From: Bosea vestrisii
GTDB lineage: Bacteria > Pseudomonadota > Alphaproteobacteria > Rhizobiales > Beijerinckiaceae
Assembly: GCF_030144325.1 (NCBI RefSeq)
Contig: NZ_CP126307.1
Location: forward strand, 4,864,001-4,928,000
Direction of reading: 5' to 3'
DNA: 64,000 bases
Positions 1-9,474 of the stretch are shown one piece after another (position 1 is the stretch's first letter; every line of letters starts with the position of its first letter). Below the pieces are notes generated by a model. It was given only the letters and a program-made list of their open reading frames with translations, searched no databases and was not told where the DNA came from. A program made the position numbers and the translations under genes.

Positions 1-854
1 TCACTCATGAACCAGCGCGGCTCATAGGCACCGATCGGCAGCGCGGCCAGGCGGAACGGACCATGCTCCTGGCCGAGGCGCTCATAGAGCGAGCCGTCAT
101 GGTAGCCGGTGTCGCCGATATGGAAGAGCTTGCCCGCCGGCGTCTCGATGACGAATGAGCACCACAGCGCCATGCGCCGGTCGAAGGCGCCGCGCGCCGA
201 CCAGTGATAGCTCGGCACCAATGTGATCGCGACCTTGTCTGACAGCTCCAGCCGGGCACTCCAGTCATGCGCCTCGGCCCGGATCGAACCATCGCGCGCC
301 TTGACGATCGCGTCGTTGCCGAGCGGCATGATCATGCGCGGATTGTCGCGCACATGGATCAGCGCCAGCGTCTCGACGTCGAGATGGTCGTAATGGTTAT
401 GCGTTACCAGAACGACGTCGATCTTCGGCAGATCGGCGAAGGCGACGCCGGGTGCATTCACCCGCTTCGGCCCGAAGAAGGAGAACGGGCTCGCGCGCTC
501 GGAATAGACCGGGTCGATCAGGATGTTGAGGCCGGCGACCTGGTAGAGGAAGGAGGCGTGGCCGAGATGGACGACCCGTAAGGACTCGACGCGCGCCGGC
601 GGCTTGTCCTGCGGCGGAGCGGCATACTGCACCGGAAAGACCTCGCGCTCGCGCTTCGAGAACTGCCAACGCAGCACGTCGGCCAGCCCCTTTGTGACCG
701 GCCGCCCGTCGCTGAAGATCAGCCCGTCGAAATGGTCGCTGACTGGACCCTGATAGTAGGGATTGCGCGAGCGCGCGTAAGAAGCCCAGGCGAATCCGGT
801 GGAACCGAGCAGGGCAGGGATGCCGAGGAGGCGCAGGAGTTTGCGACGTGTCAT
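1..854 (-). CDS. MBL-fold metallo-hydrolase (UlaG / NAPE-PLD-like), 3' end off the window
   Basis: The minus-strand reading frame opens at ATG 854 and stays open to the left edge (284 residues seen), so the gene is cut by the window boundary. The N-terminus has a twin-arginine-like stretch (TRRKLLRLLG) followed by a hydrophobic segment, suggesting export or membrane anchoring. The metallo-beta-lactamase metal motif THNHYDH lies at residues 151-157, preceded by VVHLGHASFL near 95-104 and LIDPVYSERASP near 112-123, the pattern of the UlaG/N-acylphosphatidylethanolamine phospholipase D-like branch. Substrate unknown. The codon-frame continuity over 850 bases makes it certain that this is a gene; the exact enzymatic activity is not. 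Confidence 0.85.
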   Translation of the reverse strand, partial: MTRRKLLRLLGIPALLGSTGFAWASYARSRNPYYQGPVSDHFDGLIFSDGRPVTKGLADVLRWQFSKREREVFPVQYAAPPQDKPPARVESLRVVHLGHASFLYQVAGLNILIDPVYSERASPFSFFGPKRVNAPGVAFADLPKIDVVLVTHNHYDHLDVETLALIHVRDNPRMIMPLGNDAIVKARDGSIRAEAHDWSARLELSDKVAITLVPSYHWSARGAFDRRMALWCSFVIETPAGKLFHIGDTGYHDGSLYERLGQEHGPFRLAALPIGAYEPRWFMS

Positions 855-907
855 GACATCGAGAAGTCGTGTTCAGGTCGCGCAGCGTCAAGGCCGGGTC
901 ATCCGTT

Positions 908-1507
908 TCAAGACAACTTGATCGCCGTCACGTGCAACCAGCGGGTCGGCTCTTGATCGTAACCGCCGCCCAAATCCTCTTCGATATCGAGGCGGTTCCA
1001 GCCGAGGTCGCCATAGGTCGTGCGCAGCCAGTCGGCGTCCGGATAATTGTAGAACCGACCGAAGCGGTCGCGGCCTTCCGCTTCGCCGGCCTTGAAGCTA
1101 GCGTAGAAGGCGCCGCCCGGCCGCAGCGCCCGGTGAACCCCGGCGAGGATGCCGGGCAAGGCCGGACGTGGCACGTGCAGCAGGCAGGCATTGGCCCAGA
1201 TGCCATCGAATGCCGCTTCTGCCGTAAGGTCCTCGAAGAGCAGCACCGAAACCGGGCGGCCGAGCCGCTTCTCCGCTTGTGCGGCGAGTTCGGGCGAGCC
1301 GTCGGTCGGGCTGACGTCGAGGCCGAGCGCTAGCAGAGCCTCGCTGTCCTGCCCGCCGCCGCAGCCGAGTTCCAGCACCTTGCCGCCGGCGGGCACCAGC
1401 TCGGCGAAGCGCTGCAACCGCGCCTGGCCGAGCTCGCGGGCGCGCCCGGCATAGATTTCCGCCTCGTTGGCGTAGAAATCGAGTGTTGCGCGGTCATCGC
1501 CGGACAT
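908..1507 (-). CDS. class I SAM-dependent methyltransferase
   Basis: A 199-residue Rossmann-fold methyltransferase. The SAM-binding glycine loop is VLELGCGGGQD, followed by an acidic strand end (SPTDGSPE) and a LLHVPRPALPGIL segment typical of the methyltransferase type 11/25 families. I chose ATG 1507 (MSGDDRATLDFY) rather than the longer frame to 1558 because GGAG sits about 9 bases upstream and homologous proteins begin just before the DFY-Y-A motif. It is divergent from the esterase gene at 1630. The methyl acceptor cannot be told from sequence. Confidence 0.87.
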   Translation of the reverse strand: MSGDDRATLDFYANEAEIYAGRARELGQARLQRFAELVPAGGKVLELGCGGGQDSEALLALGLDVSPTDGSPELAAQAEKRLGRPVSVLLFEDLTAEAAFDGIWANACLLHVPRPALPGILAGVHRALRPGGAFYASFKAGEAEGRDRFGRFYNYPDADWLRTTYGDLGWNRLDIEEDLGGGYDQEPTRWLHVTAIKLS

Positions 1508-1629
1508 TGTGATCTCCGTGGGCAGGAATCGTCGGTCGTTGCTGCAGATCGCTGCCACATTTGGTCAGCATCAAGGCTTGATCGCTCCAGACGTCGAGGC
1601 ATAGTCCCGCCTCGCTTCGCGAGGTACCG

Positions 1630-2487
1630 ATGGCAAGGCTTTCCCGGCTTTCTGCGCTTCTCTTCGGTCTTGCCAGCACGGCGGCGCAGGCTTGCGGTTC
1701 GCAGGCCGAGCCCTGCAAGGTTCCGCTGGGCGACTACCACGCCGCCGTGCCGGCAACGGCACTGCCACCCGGACAGAAGCGACCCGCTGTCCTGTTCTTT
1801 CACGGCGCCGGCGGAGGGGGCGATGCGGTCCTCGCCGCCGATTCCGTTTTGAAGCCCTTCGTCGAGGCCGGCTATGTCGTGCTTGGCCCAAGCGGGCTCG
1901 TCATGCAGGGCAGCCGCTATGGTCGCGGCTGGTCGTTCCTGCCGGATGCACCGCAGCAGCGTGATGAACTCGCCTTCGCGCAGCAGGTGCTGGGCGATGC
2001 AGCCGCTCGCTTCGGCATCGATCGCAAGCGCGTTCTCGTCGGCGGCTTCTCGATCGGCGCCTCGCTGACCTGGTATCTCGCCTGTCGCCAGCCGGATCTC
2101 GGCGCGGCCTATGCGCCGCTCGCCGGCAATTTCTGGCGTCCTCACCCGGTCAAATGTGCCGGGCCGGTCGACATCCTGCAGACCCATGGCTGGCGCGACG
2201 AGGTCTTCCCGCTCGAAGGTCGCCAGCTCGGCCCCAATCATGCGCAGGGCGACGTTTTCGAGGGGCTGCAGCTCTGGCGCGCGACCGATGGCTGCAAGAC
2301 CACGCGCCCCGATGCGATCGAGGTGCGCGGTCCGGTCTGGCAGCGCTCGTGGACGAATTGCGAGAGCGGCCGCCAGGTCTCGCTCATGCTCCATGCCGGC
2401 GGCCACGAGGACCCGCCGAAGGAGTGGGCCGAGCTGGCGCGCCACTGGTTCGAGGCGCGCCTGAAGGCCCGGCCGGTCGCGAACTGA
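1630..2487 (+). CDS. secreted alpha/beta hydrolase, LpqC/PHB-depolymerase-like
   Basis: The 285-residue protein starts with a Sec signal peptide (cleavage near AQA-CG). It has an oxyanion-type FFHGAGGGGD motif, the nucleophile elbow GGFSIGAS, an acid at THGWRDEVFP and a histidine at HAGGHEDP, which form a complete Ser-Asp-His triad. The architecture matches the polyhydroxybutyrate depolymerase/feruloyl esterase (LpqC, COG3509) group; these are periplasmic or secreted esterases. GAGG lies about 8 bases before the ATG. Convergent with the LysE-type gene, with only 7 bases between stops. Cysteines after the signal could form disulfides. Substrate is not predictable. Confidence 0.85.
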   Translation: MARLSRLSALLFGLASTAAQACGSQAEPCKVPLGDYHAAVPATALPPGQKRPAVLFFHGAGGGGDAVLAADSVLKPFVEAGYVVLGPSGLVMQGSRYGRGWSFLPDAPQQRDELAFAQQVLGDAAARFGIDRKRVLVGGFSIGASLTWYLACRQPDLGAAYAPLAGNFWRPHPVKCAGPVDILQTHGWRDEVFPLEGRQLGPNHAQGDVFEGLQLWRATDGCKTTRPDAIEVRGPVWQRSWTNCESGRQVSLMLHAGGHEDPPKEWAELARHWFEARLKARPVAN

Positions 2488-2494
2488 CCCGGCT

Positions 2495-3121
2495 TCAGTT
2501 GCTGCCCGAGCGCATCGCGACGGTGGCGATGCCGGCGCCGACCAGCAGCGTCCCGCCGGCCTTGTTGAACAGGCCGATGGCGCGCGGATTGCCGACCACG
2601 GCGCGGGCGCGCGAGGCGATCAGCGCGTAGCCGAAGGCATTGGCGAAGGCGAGGGTGATGAAGGTCGCCTCGAAGATCAGCATCTGCGTCCAGAAATCGG
2701 CCTTGGCATCGAGGAACTGCGGCAGGAAGGCGACGAAGAAGGTGATGCTCTTCGGGTTCAGCGCCGTCACCAGCCAAGCATGGCCGAGCATCTTCAGCGC
2801 CGAGGTCGCGTCCTGGCGCGGTTCGGCATTCAGGCTGCCGCCGGCCCGGAAGAGCTTGACGCCGAGATAGATCAGATAGGCCGCGCCGGCCCATTTCAGC
2901 GCGGTGAAGATCGTCGCCGAGGTCGCCAGCAGCGCGCCGACGCCGAGCATGGACAAGGTCATCGCCGTGAAGTCGCCGAGCGCGACGCCGACGGCCATCG
3001 GAAAGGCGGTGCGCCAGCCCTGGCCGAGCGCATAGGAGATCACCAGCAGGATTGTCGGGCCGGGGATGACGAGGAGGATGGCGGTGGCGGCGGCGAAGGC
3101 AGCCCAGCTTTCGAAGGTCAT
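2495..3121 (-). CDS. LysE/RhtB family amino-acid exporter
   Basis: A 208-residue inner-membrane protein with about six hydrophobic segments. The N-terminal hallmark ILLVIPGPTILLVISYALGQGW (split here: IPGP then the GxGxR-like turn) and the central TALNPKSITFFVAFLPQF motif define the LysE/RhtB translocator family, which export amino acids or their derivatives by proton antiport. Full length for the family. No LysR-type regulator adjoins it, so its substrate and induction cannot be inferred. Promoter region is shared with nothing: upstream lies a 90-base gap to the CAP lipoprotein stop. Confidence 0.9.
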   Translation of the reverse strand: MTFESWAAFAAATAILLVIPGPTILLVISYALGQGWRTAFPMAVGVALGDFTAMTLSMLGVGALLATSATIFTALKWAGAAYLIYLGVKLFRAGGSLNAEPRQDATSALKMLGHAWLVTALNPKSITFFVAFLPQFLDAKADFWTQMLIFEATFITLAFANAFGYALIASRARAVVGNPRAIGLFNKAGGTLLVGAGIATVAMRSGSN

Positions 3122-3214
3122 GACGTAGAGGCTCCGCTAAAAACCAGAGCCATCACCAGACCGGGGTGTTTGTAAAGGGGCTTTTTCGCTGGGACCGTTG
3201 CGCCTTTTTCCGCT

Positions 3215-3799
3215 CTAGAGCGGCGGGCCCCAGCGGAACGTCGTCCCCCCGCCGCGTACCGGCACCAGCGGCCCGGCTGACATCTCCCGCCGCTTCTCCG
3301 GCTCGCCCGCCAGCACCAGCGTCCACCAGGCGCCGTAGCGGGTCTGCGGATTCTTGGCGAGGGCAAGGCCGATGCGCGTCGCCTGCGGCATCGAGAGGTT
3401 GGCCTCGTGGCCGGACGACTTCTTCCAGCCCTCGAAGGCCTCCTGCGTCGAGTAGTAGCCGGCGCCGAGATTCTCCGCGGCGCGCACCGTGTCGAGGCCT
3501 GCGGAATTGACGCGGGAATTGAAGCTGCCGGCGGCGCTATGGGAGAGATCGTCGCTGGCGGCCATCGCGTCGGACTGGCGCTGGGCCATCGCGGTCAGCG
3601 TCGAATCGAGTCGGACGGGGCCGAGGCCCTTGCCGGCACGATAGGCATTGAGGATGCGCATTGCCTCGGCCTGGTCGGCCTTCACCGCGGCGAGGCGCTC
3701 CTGCTTGCGGGCGCTTGGAGGCGCGGCCTCGCGCTGCGTGCCGGCGCAGCCGGCCAGAAGCAGGGCGATCAGGAGGGCTGCGCCCACATGTCTTGTCAT
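3215..3799 (-). CDS. CAP/SCP-domain lipoprotein
   Basis: A 194-residue protein starting at ATG 3799 (MTRHVGAALL); the frame extends further upstream but the lipobox LLLAGC right after this start fixes it. A CAP (SCP/PR-1, YkwD-like) domain covers about residues 40-165, with LNAYRAGKGLGPV, the LSHSAAGSFNSRV region and AENLGAGYYSTQEAFEGWKKS followed by SSGHEANLS. The conserved histidines of the CAP cavity are visible (LSH and SGHEANL). Likely anchored to the outer or inner membrane facing the periplasm. Function in bacteria of this family is unsettled. Confidence 0.85.
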   Translation of the reverse strand: MTRHVGAALLIALLLAGCAGTQREAAPPSARKQERLAAVKADQAEAMRILNAYRAGKGLGPVRLDSTLTAMAQRQSDAMAASDDLSHSAAGSFNSRVNSAGLDTVRAAENLGAGYYSTQEAFEGWKKSSGHEANLSMPQATRIGLALAKNPQTRYGAWWTLVLAGEPEKRREMSAGPLVPVRGGGTTFRWGPPL

Positions 3800-3900
3800 C
3801 ACGTCAATCCCGGCTTCTGCTGCGCCACGCCGACGAAGCGAGGCCGGACTAGGCGAGGAATGCGGCGCGATTATCGCAAGCCGACCCGGGAGAGCAGCCC

Positions 3901-4284
3901 ATGAGTGATGACGAACAGGCGATCCGCGATCTCGTCGAGACTTGGATGGTGGCGACAAAGGCCGGTGATGCCGCGACCGTGCTCGGCCTGATGAGCGACG
4001 ATGTGGTCTTCATGGTTCCGGGCGCCGAGCCCTTTGGCAAGGAGGCTTTCGCCGCCGCGCTGAAGGGGCTGAGTGCCATGACGATCGAGGGCCGCAGCGA
4101 GATTCGCGAGCTCAAAGTGCTCGGCGAGCACGCCTGGGTGCGCAATCATATCGACATGACCGCGACTGCGGCGGACGGCAAAACCATCCGCCGCTCGGGC
4201 TACACGCTGACGATCCTGCGCAAGGAGACGGACGGGCGCTGGCGGCTCGTCCGCGATGCCAATCTGTTGACCACGCAGGACTAG
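3901..4284 (+). CDS. SnoaL-like/DUF4440 (SgcJ/EcaC) protein
   Basis: 127 residues forming one cystatin-like alpha+beta barrel: an N-terminal helix EQAIRDLVETWMVATKAGD, then the strand segment DDVVFMVPGAEPFGKEAF and a C-terminal RWRLVRDANLL. This matches the SgcJ/EcaC/DUF4440 branch of the NTF2-like superfamily, small-ligand binders or isomerase-like proteins. GGGAGAG lies about 8 bases before the ATG. Its stop overlaps that of the convergent downstream gene: both TAG codons lie within the palindrome CTAG at 4281-4284. Physiological role unknown. Confidence 0.85.
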   Translation: MSDDEQAIRDLVETWMVATKAGDAATVLGLMSDDVVFMVPGAEPFGKEAFAAALKGLSAMTIEGRSEIRELKVLGEHAWVRNHIDMTATAADGKTIRRSGYTLTILRKETDGRWRLVRDANLLTTQD

Positions 4285-4694
4285 CCCTGCGCGCCGGAGA
4301 TGACGCGGCAGAGCGCGTCGCGGACGTAAGCCTCGGGCGCGACCTGGCCCTGCTGGACGACGAAGACCGCATCGACCCGCGTGCCCCCGCCGCTCTTGCG
4401 CGCCGTGATGCGCAGGGTCTGTGGGCGGCCGGAGCCGGAGGTTTCCTGGATGGCCAGGACCGAGCTCGTGGCATTGTCGATGCGCATGTCGGCGAAGCCT
4501 TCGGCCGAGACCGCGGCGCCGAGGTCCTTCAGCACCCGCGCCGGCGCGCGCTTCGGCACGATGTCCCAGGTCTTGTAGGTCAGGCCGGTCAGCATCGGCG
4601 TGCCGACCACGGAGAAATTGCCTTCGCAGGACTGCGCCTGCGCCTGGGTGAGGCCGAGCGCGAACAGCGCGGCGGCGAGAACCGGAAGCTTCAT
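4281..4694 (-). CDS. small secreted hypothetical protein
   Basis: 137 residues with a clear Sec signal peptide (MKLPVLAAALFALGLTQAQA, cleavage before QSCEG). The mature part has two cysteines (SCEG near the N-terminus, DALCRV near the C-terminus) that could pair. I recognise no catalytic motif. Rhizobial genomes carry many similar periplasmic proteins of unknown function. GGAG (CACGGAGATGAC) lies just upstream of the ATG. Transcribed away from ffh; the 268-base gap between them contains an inverted repeat (gtttcgccgacatcgccgaaac) but no further ORF that I trust. Confidence 0.75.
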   Translation of the reverse strand: MKLPVLAAALFALGLTQAQAQSCEGNFSVVGTPMLTGLTYKTWDIVPKRAPARVLKDLGAAVSAEGFADMRIDNATSSVLAIQETSGSGRPQTLRITARKSGGGTRVDAVFVVQQGQVAPEAYVRDALCRVISGAQG

Positions 4695-4962
4695 GTCATC
4701 TCCGTGGAAAGGGGCGGCTCGGAAGAGCCGGCGGAACGGCTGTTGCGCGCTTCAGCTTGACTTTCGCCGCATTTGTCCGCTTTAACGCGCCCATTCGTTT
4801 CGCCGACATCGCCGAAACCTCATCCGCCGACCGGGCCGCCTAGCGGCTTTCATGAGCCCGGAGGTCAACGCCCGACAGCGCGTCTGCGCCCTCGGGCGCG
4901 AAACCGTTTGGCGGGTGGCTCGTGCGATACCGGTTTCTTGAGGCCAGGCAAAGCAGGACCGC

Positions 4963-6537
<1,575 letters not shown>

Positions 6538-6567
6538 TTTTACCGCTCAACCCAAAGGAAGAAGACC

Positions 6568-6930
6568 ATGTCCCTCAAGATCCGCCTGACCCGTGGCGGC
6601 GCCAAGAAGCGCCCGTACTACCGCATCGTCGTCGCCGACGCCCGCTCGCCGCGCGATGGCCGCTTCATCGAGAAGATCGGCGCCTATGACCCGATGAAGG
6701 CCAAGGATTCGCCGGAGCGCGTCGTGCTCGACCTCGAGAAGGCCAAGGCCTGGATCGCCAAGGGCGCCCAGCCGACCGACCGCGTGCTGCGCTTCCTTGA
6801 CGCCGCCGGCGTACTGAAGCGTCCGGCTCGCAACAACCCGGACAAGGCCGTTCCCGGCGAGAAGGCCAAGGAGCGCGCCGAGAAGAAGGCTGCCAAGAGC
6901 GCTGCCCCGGCTGAAGCTGCGGCTGAGTGA
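6568..6930 (+). CDS. rpsP: 30S ribosomal protein S16
   Basis: 120 residues. The conserved N-terminus (MSLKIRLTRGGAKKRPYYRI, then VVADARSPRDGRFIEKIGAYDP) is diagnostic of S16, which binds 16S rRNA in the 30S body. The C-terminal 40 residues are an Ala/Lys/Glu extension (EKAKERAEKKAAKSA) common in alphaproteobacteria. AGGAAG lies 8 bases upstream of ATG. It follows ffh by 30 bases, likely in the same transcript, and precedes rimM, whose product assembles the same 30S head region. Confidence 0.98.
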   Translation: MSLKIRLTRGGAKKRPYYRIVVADARSPRDGRFIEKIGAYDPMKAKDSPERVVLDLEKAKAWIAKGAQPTDRVLRFLDAAGVLKRPARNNPDKAVPGEKAKERAEKKAAKSAAPAEAAAE

Positions 6931-6947
6931 GCTCGATGCGGTGCGAT

Positions 6948-7092
6948 CGTCTTTCCGGGGCTGGCCATAGGCCAGAGCCCGGAACCCAGAACCATTGCGG
7001 TTGTGGAATCAGGCGGTCGCGTCGCCTCGTGCTGACCGGCGTCGGCGTTTCTGGGTTCCGGGCTCATCGCTGCGCGATGCCCCGGAATGACG
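6948..7092 (+). repeat. compound palindromic intergenic repeat, family A, copy 1
   Basis: Nested inverted repeat between rpsP and rimM. Outer arms: cgtctttccggggc (6948) against gccccggaatgacg (to 7092); inner arms: gagcccggaacccagaacc (6975) against ttctgggttccgggctc (7049-7065). Short arm-linking loops are themselves palindromic (tggccataggcca, atcgctgcgcgat). A second copy is at 51234-51379. The right arm ends 7 bases before the rimM ATG, so any rimM ribosome-binding site lies within it. Confidence 0.85.
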
Positions 7093-7099
7093 TGCTGAC

Positions 7100-7621
7100 A
7101 TGAGCGACGAACTCGTCCTGCTCGGCATCATCGGCGCGCCGCATGGCGTGCGCGGCGAGGTCCGGATCAAGACCTTCACCGCCGATCCGATGGCGCTGGC
7201 CGAATACGGCCCGCTCGTCGACGAGAAGGGTCGGCGCTTCGAGATCGCCGATGCCAGGCCCGCCAAGGAAGTGGTCGTCGCCCGCCTCAAGGGCGTGACC
7301 AGCCGCGAGGGGGCCGAGCTCCTCAACGGCGTGAAGCTCCATATCGAGCGTTCGCGCCTGCCGGCGCCCGAGGACGAGGACGAGTTCCTGCAGGCCGATC
7401 TCGTCGGCTGCAGCGTCATCGGGCCGGATGGAACCATCCTCGGCACCGTCACTTCCGTCGCCAATTACGGCGCCGGCGACCTCATCGACATCGAGACGCC
7501 GGATGGCCGTTCGGTGCTGATGCCCTTCACCAAGGCCTATGCGCCGCGCATCGACATCGCGGCCAAGCGCATCGAGGCCCTGCCTCCCGCCGGTCTGTTC
7601 GAGGATGACGATGCTGCCTGA
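7100..7621 (+). CDS. rimM: 16S rRNA processing / 30S maturation protein RimM
   Basis: 173 residues with the N-terminal RimM domain (LLGIIGAPHGVRGEVRIKTFT) and a C-terminal PRC-barrel (DEFLQADLVGCSVIGPDG, VLMPFTKAYAPRIDI). RimM binds S19 and the 16S 3' domain during 30S assembly. No good Shine-Dalgarno is visible apart from the GGAATGACG end of the family A repeat immediately upstream, so the repeat may influence translation. Its last codons overlap the start of the HAD gene by 11 bases, indicating translational coupling. Confidence 0.97.
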   Translation: MSDELVLLGIIGAPHGVRGEVRIKTFTADPMALAEYGPLVDEKGRRFEIADARPAKEVVVARLKGVTSREGAELLNGVKLHIERSRLPAPEDEDEFLQADLVGCSVIGPDGTILGTVTSVANYGAGDLIDIETPDGRSVLMPFTKAYAPRIDIAAKRIEALPPAGLFEDDDAA

Positions 7622-8282
7622 GACGCCGGCCAAGGCCCTGATCTTCGACATGGACGGCACCATCGTCGACAACATGCGCTACCACGACGATGCCTGGGAG
7701 GTCTGGTACCGCAAATACGGCCTGCCCTTCGAGCGCGCGACCTTCTCGGCACGTACCGCCGGCATGGCGATCTCCGACATCATCGGCCCGCATTTCCCCG
7801 GTGCCGATGCGGCCGAGCTCGACCGGCTCGCCGAGGAGAAGGAAGGGCTCTACCGCGAGACCTACGGGCCGCTCGTCACGCCGCTCGGCGGCCTCGTCGA
7901 CCTGCTCGACCGAGCGGACAATCATGCCGTGCCGATGGCGGTAGGCACTGCTGCCGCTCCACCGAACATCGCGCTGATCCTCGATACGCTCTCCCTGCGC
8001 GAGCGTTTCGCCACCATCGTCTCGCCGAGCCAGGGTTTTCGCGGCAAGCCGCATCCCGACATGTTCCTCGCGGCAGCCGAGCGCATGGGCGTCGCGCCGG
8101 CCGACTGCATCGTCTTCGAGGATGCCCCCAACGGCGTCGAGGCGGCCCGCCGCGCCGGCATGCGCGCTGTCGCGGTGCTGACCATGCTGCCGGCCGAGGC
8201 CTTCACCAGCTTCGACAACGTCATCGCCAGCGTGAGCGACTATGCGAGACTGGACGGGCATCCGGCGCTGCGCTTTGTTTGA
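7611..8282 (+). CDS. HAD-superfamily phosphatase / beta-phosphoglucomutase-like
   Basis: 223 residues from ATG 7611, chosen because GAGG at 7601-7604 is correctly spaced; ATG 7605 is too close. Motif I is IFDMDGTIVDN, motif II falls at AVGTAAAPPN, motif III lysine at FRGKPHPDMF and motif IV at VFEDAPNGVEAARRAGM: a complete subfamily IA HAD hydrolase with a helical cap. It acts on a phosphorylated sugar or other small phosphate ester; the substrate is not evident. Its insertion between rimM and trmD, overlapping rimM and 3 bases before trmD, places it in the ribosome/tRNA operon. Confidence 0.9.
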   Translation: MLPETPAKALIFDMDGTIVDNMRYHDDAWEVWYRKYGLPFERATFSARTAGMAISDIIGPHFPGADAAELDRLAEEKEGLYRETYGPLVTPLGGLVDLLDRADNHAVPMAVGTAAAPPNIALILDTLSLRERFATIVSPSQGFRGKPHPDMFLAAAERMGVAPADCIVFEDAPNGVEAARRAGMRAVAVLTMLPAEAFTSFDNVIASVSDYARLDGHPALRFV

Positions 8283-8285
8283 GCG

Positions 8286-8984
8286 ATGGCATTCCGCGCC
8301 TCGATCCTAACCCTCTATCCCGAGATGTTTCCCGGCCCGCTCGGCCATTCGTTGGCGGGTGAGGGCTTGCGTACCGGGCTCTGGTCGCTGGAAACGCACC
8401 AGATCCGCGACCATGGCATCGGGCGCCATCGCAATGTCGACGACAACCCGGCCGGCGGCGGCGCCGGCATGGTGTTGCGCTGCGACGTGCTGGCGGCGGC
8501 GATCGATGCCGCGGTTCCGGCTGATGACACCCGGCCGCGCCTGTTGATGTCGCCGCGCGGCCGCCCGCTCAGCCAGCGCATGGTGCGGGACTACGTTGCC
8601 GGCGAGGGCGTCGTCATCGTCTGCGGCCGCTTCGAGGGCGTCGACGAGCGCGTGATCGAGGGGCGGGGGCTGACCGAGGTCTCGATCGGCGACTACATCC
8701 TCTCCGGCGGTGAGATGGCGGCGATGGTGCTGCTCGATGCGTGCGTGCGCCTGATCCCCGGCGTGATGGGCAAGGAAGCCTCCGGCACCGAGGAGAGCTT
8801 CGAGAACGGCCTGCTCGAATACCCGCACTATACCCGCCCGCGCGAATGGGAGGGCAGGGGCCTGCCCGAGGCGCTGCTCTCCGGCGACCATGCCCGGATC
8901 GCCCGCTGGCGCCGCGAGCAGGCGGAGACGATCACAAGAGAGCGCAGGCCGGATCTGCTCGCTGGTCGCGAAGATCAGGGATAA
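8286..8984 (+). CDS. trmD: tRNA (guanine37-N1)-methyltransferase TrmD
   Basis: 232 residues, a SPOUT knotted methyltransferase that modifies G37 of tRNAs to prevent +1 frameshifting. Seen: ILTLYPEMFPGPLGHSLAGEGL at the start, the SAM-knot motifs VCGRFEGVDERVIE and SIGDYILSGGE, and the C-terminal LLEYPHYTRPREWEG followed by LLSGDHARIARWRREQ. Full length. Starts 3 bases after the HAD stop. Its last 10 bases overlap the convergent rhodanese gene. The usual neighbour rplS is not in this window. Confidence 0.98.
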   Translation: MAFRASILTLYPEMFPGPLGHSLAGEGLRTGLWSLETHQIRDHGIGRHRNVDDNPAGGGAGMVLRCDVLAAAIDAAVPADDTRPRLLMSPRGRPLSQRMVRDYVAGEGVVIVCGRFEGVDERVIEGRGLTEVSIGDYILSGGEMAAMVLLDACVRLIPGVMGKEASGTEESFENGLLEYPHYTRPREWEGRGLPEALLSGDHARIARWRREQAETITRERRPDLLAGREDQG

Positions 8985-9397
8985 GGCGTCACCGGCAGGC
9001 GTTCCGCCAGCCAGCCCTTGTCCTTGGGGTTGCCGAGCAGGCCGCCACGGACGTCGATCAAGTCTTTCCAGCCGCGCGCCGCGAGCTTCTTCTGCAAGGT
9101 CGAGGTTCGATTGCCGGTCCGGCAGATCAGCGCGATCGGCTTGCCGGGATGGTCGAGCTTCAGCGCCGCCAGCCTGACCTCGAACGCGCTGCCGGTCATG
9201 TCGAGCTTGAGCGCACCCTCCGGCACGCCGGTATCGGCCCATTCCTCTGGCGTGCGGATATCGACGAGGACGAGCTTGCCGGCCTTGGCCGCCTCATGCG
9301 CCTCGCTGACGGAGAGCGAGGGCAGGGCCGCCTGAGCCTCGGCGCGCTGCGGGAGCGAGCAAAGGGCGGCGAACAGCAGGAGCGCACGACGGTTCAT
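8975..9397 (-). CDS. periplasmic rhodanese-domain protein
   Basis: 140 residues: Sec signal peptide (MNRRALLLFAALCSLPQRAEAQA) followed by a single rhodanese domain. The active-site loop is CRTGNRT with the catalytic cysteine at residue 92, and the substrate-side DIRTPEEWADTGVPEGA motif is intact, so it should be a competent sulfurtransferase rather than an inactive domain. Acts in the periplasm; the sulfur donor and acceptor are unknown. Convergent with trmD, overlapping its 3' end by 10 bases. Confidence 0.88.
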   Translation of the reverse strand: MNRRALLLFAALCSLPQRAEAQAALPSLSVSEAHEAAKAGKLVLVDIRTPEEWADTGVPEGALKLDMTGSAFEVRLAALKLDHPGKPIALICRTGNRTSTLQKKLAARGWKDLIDVRGGLLGNPKDKGWLAERLPVTPYP

Positions 9398-9474
9398 GTC
9401 GGAGCGTTATCCAAAGGCGGCCATGCGCGCAATTCACGAAGCCCGGATGCGGCGAGCGGCAGCCACAGCCATGC

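Noticed and set aside
397..891. 164-codon minus-strand frame at the left edge
   Set aside because: Out of frame with the metallo-hydrolase that runs off the window; Arg-rich shadow.
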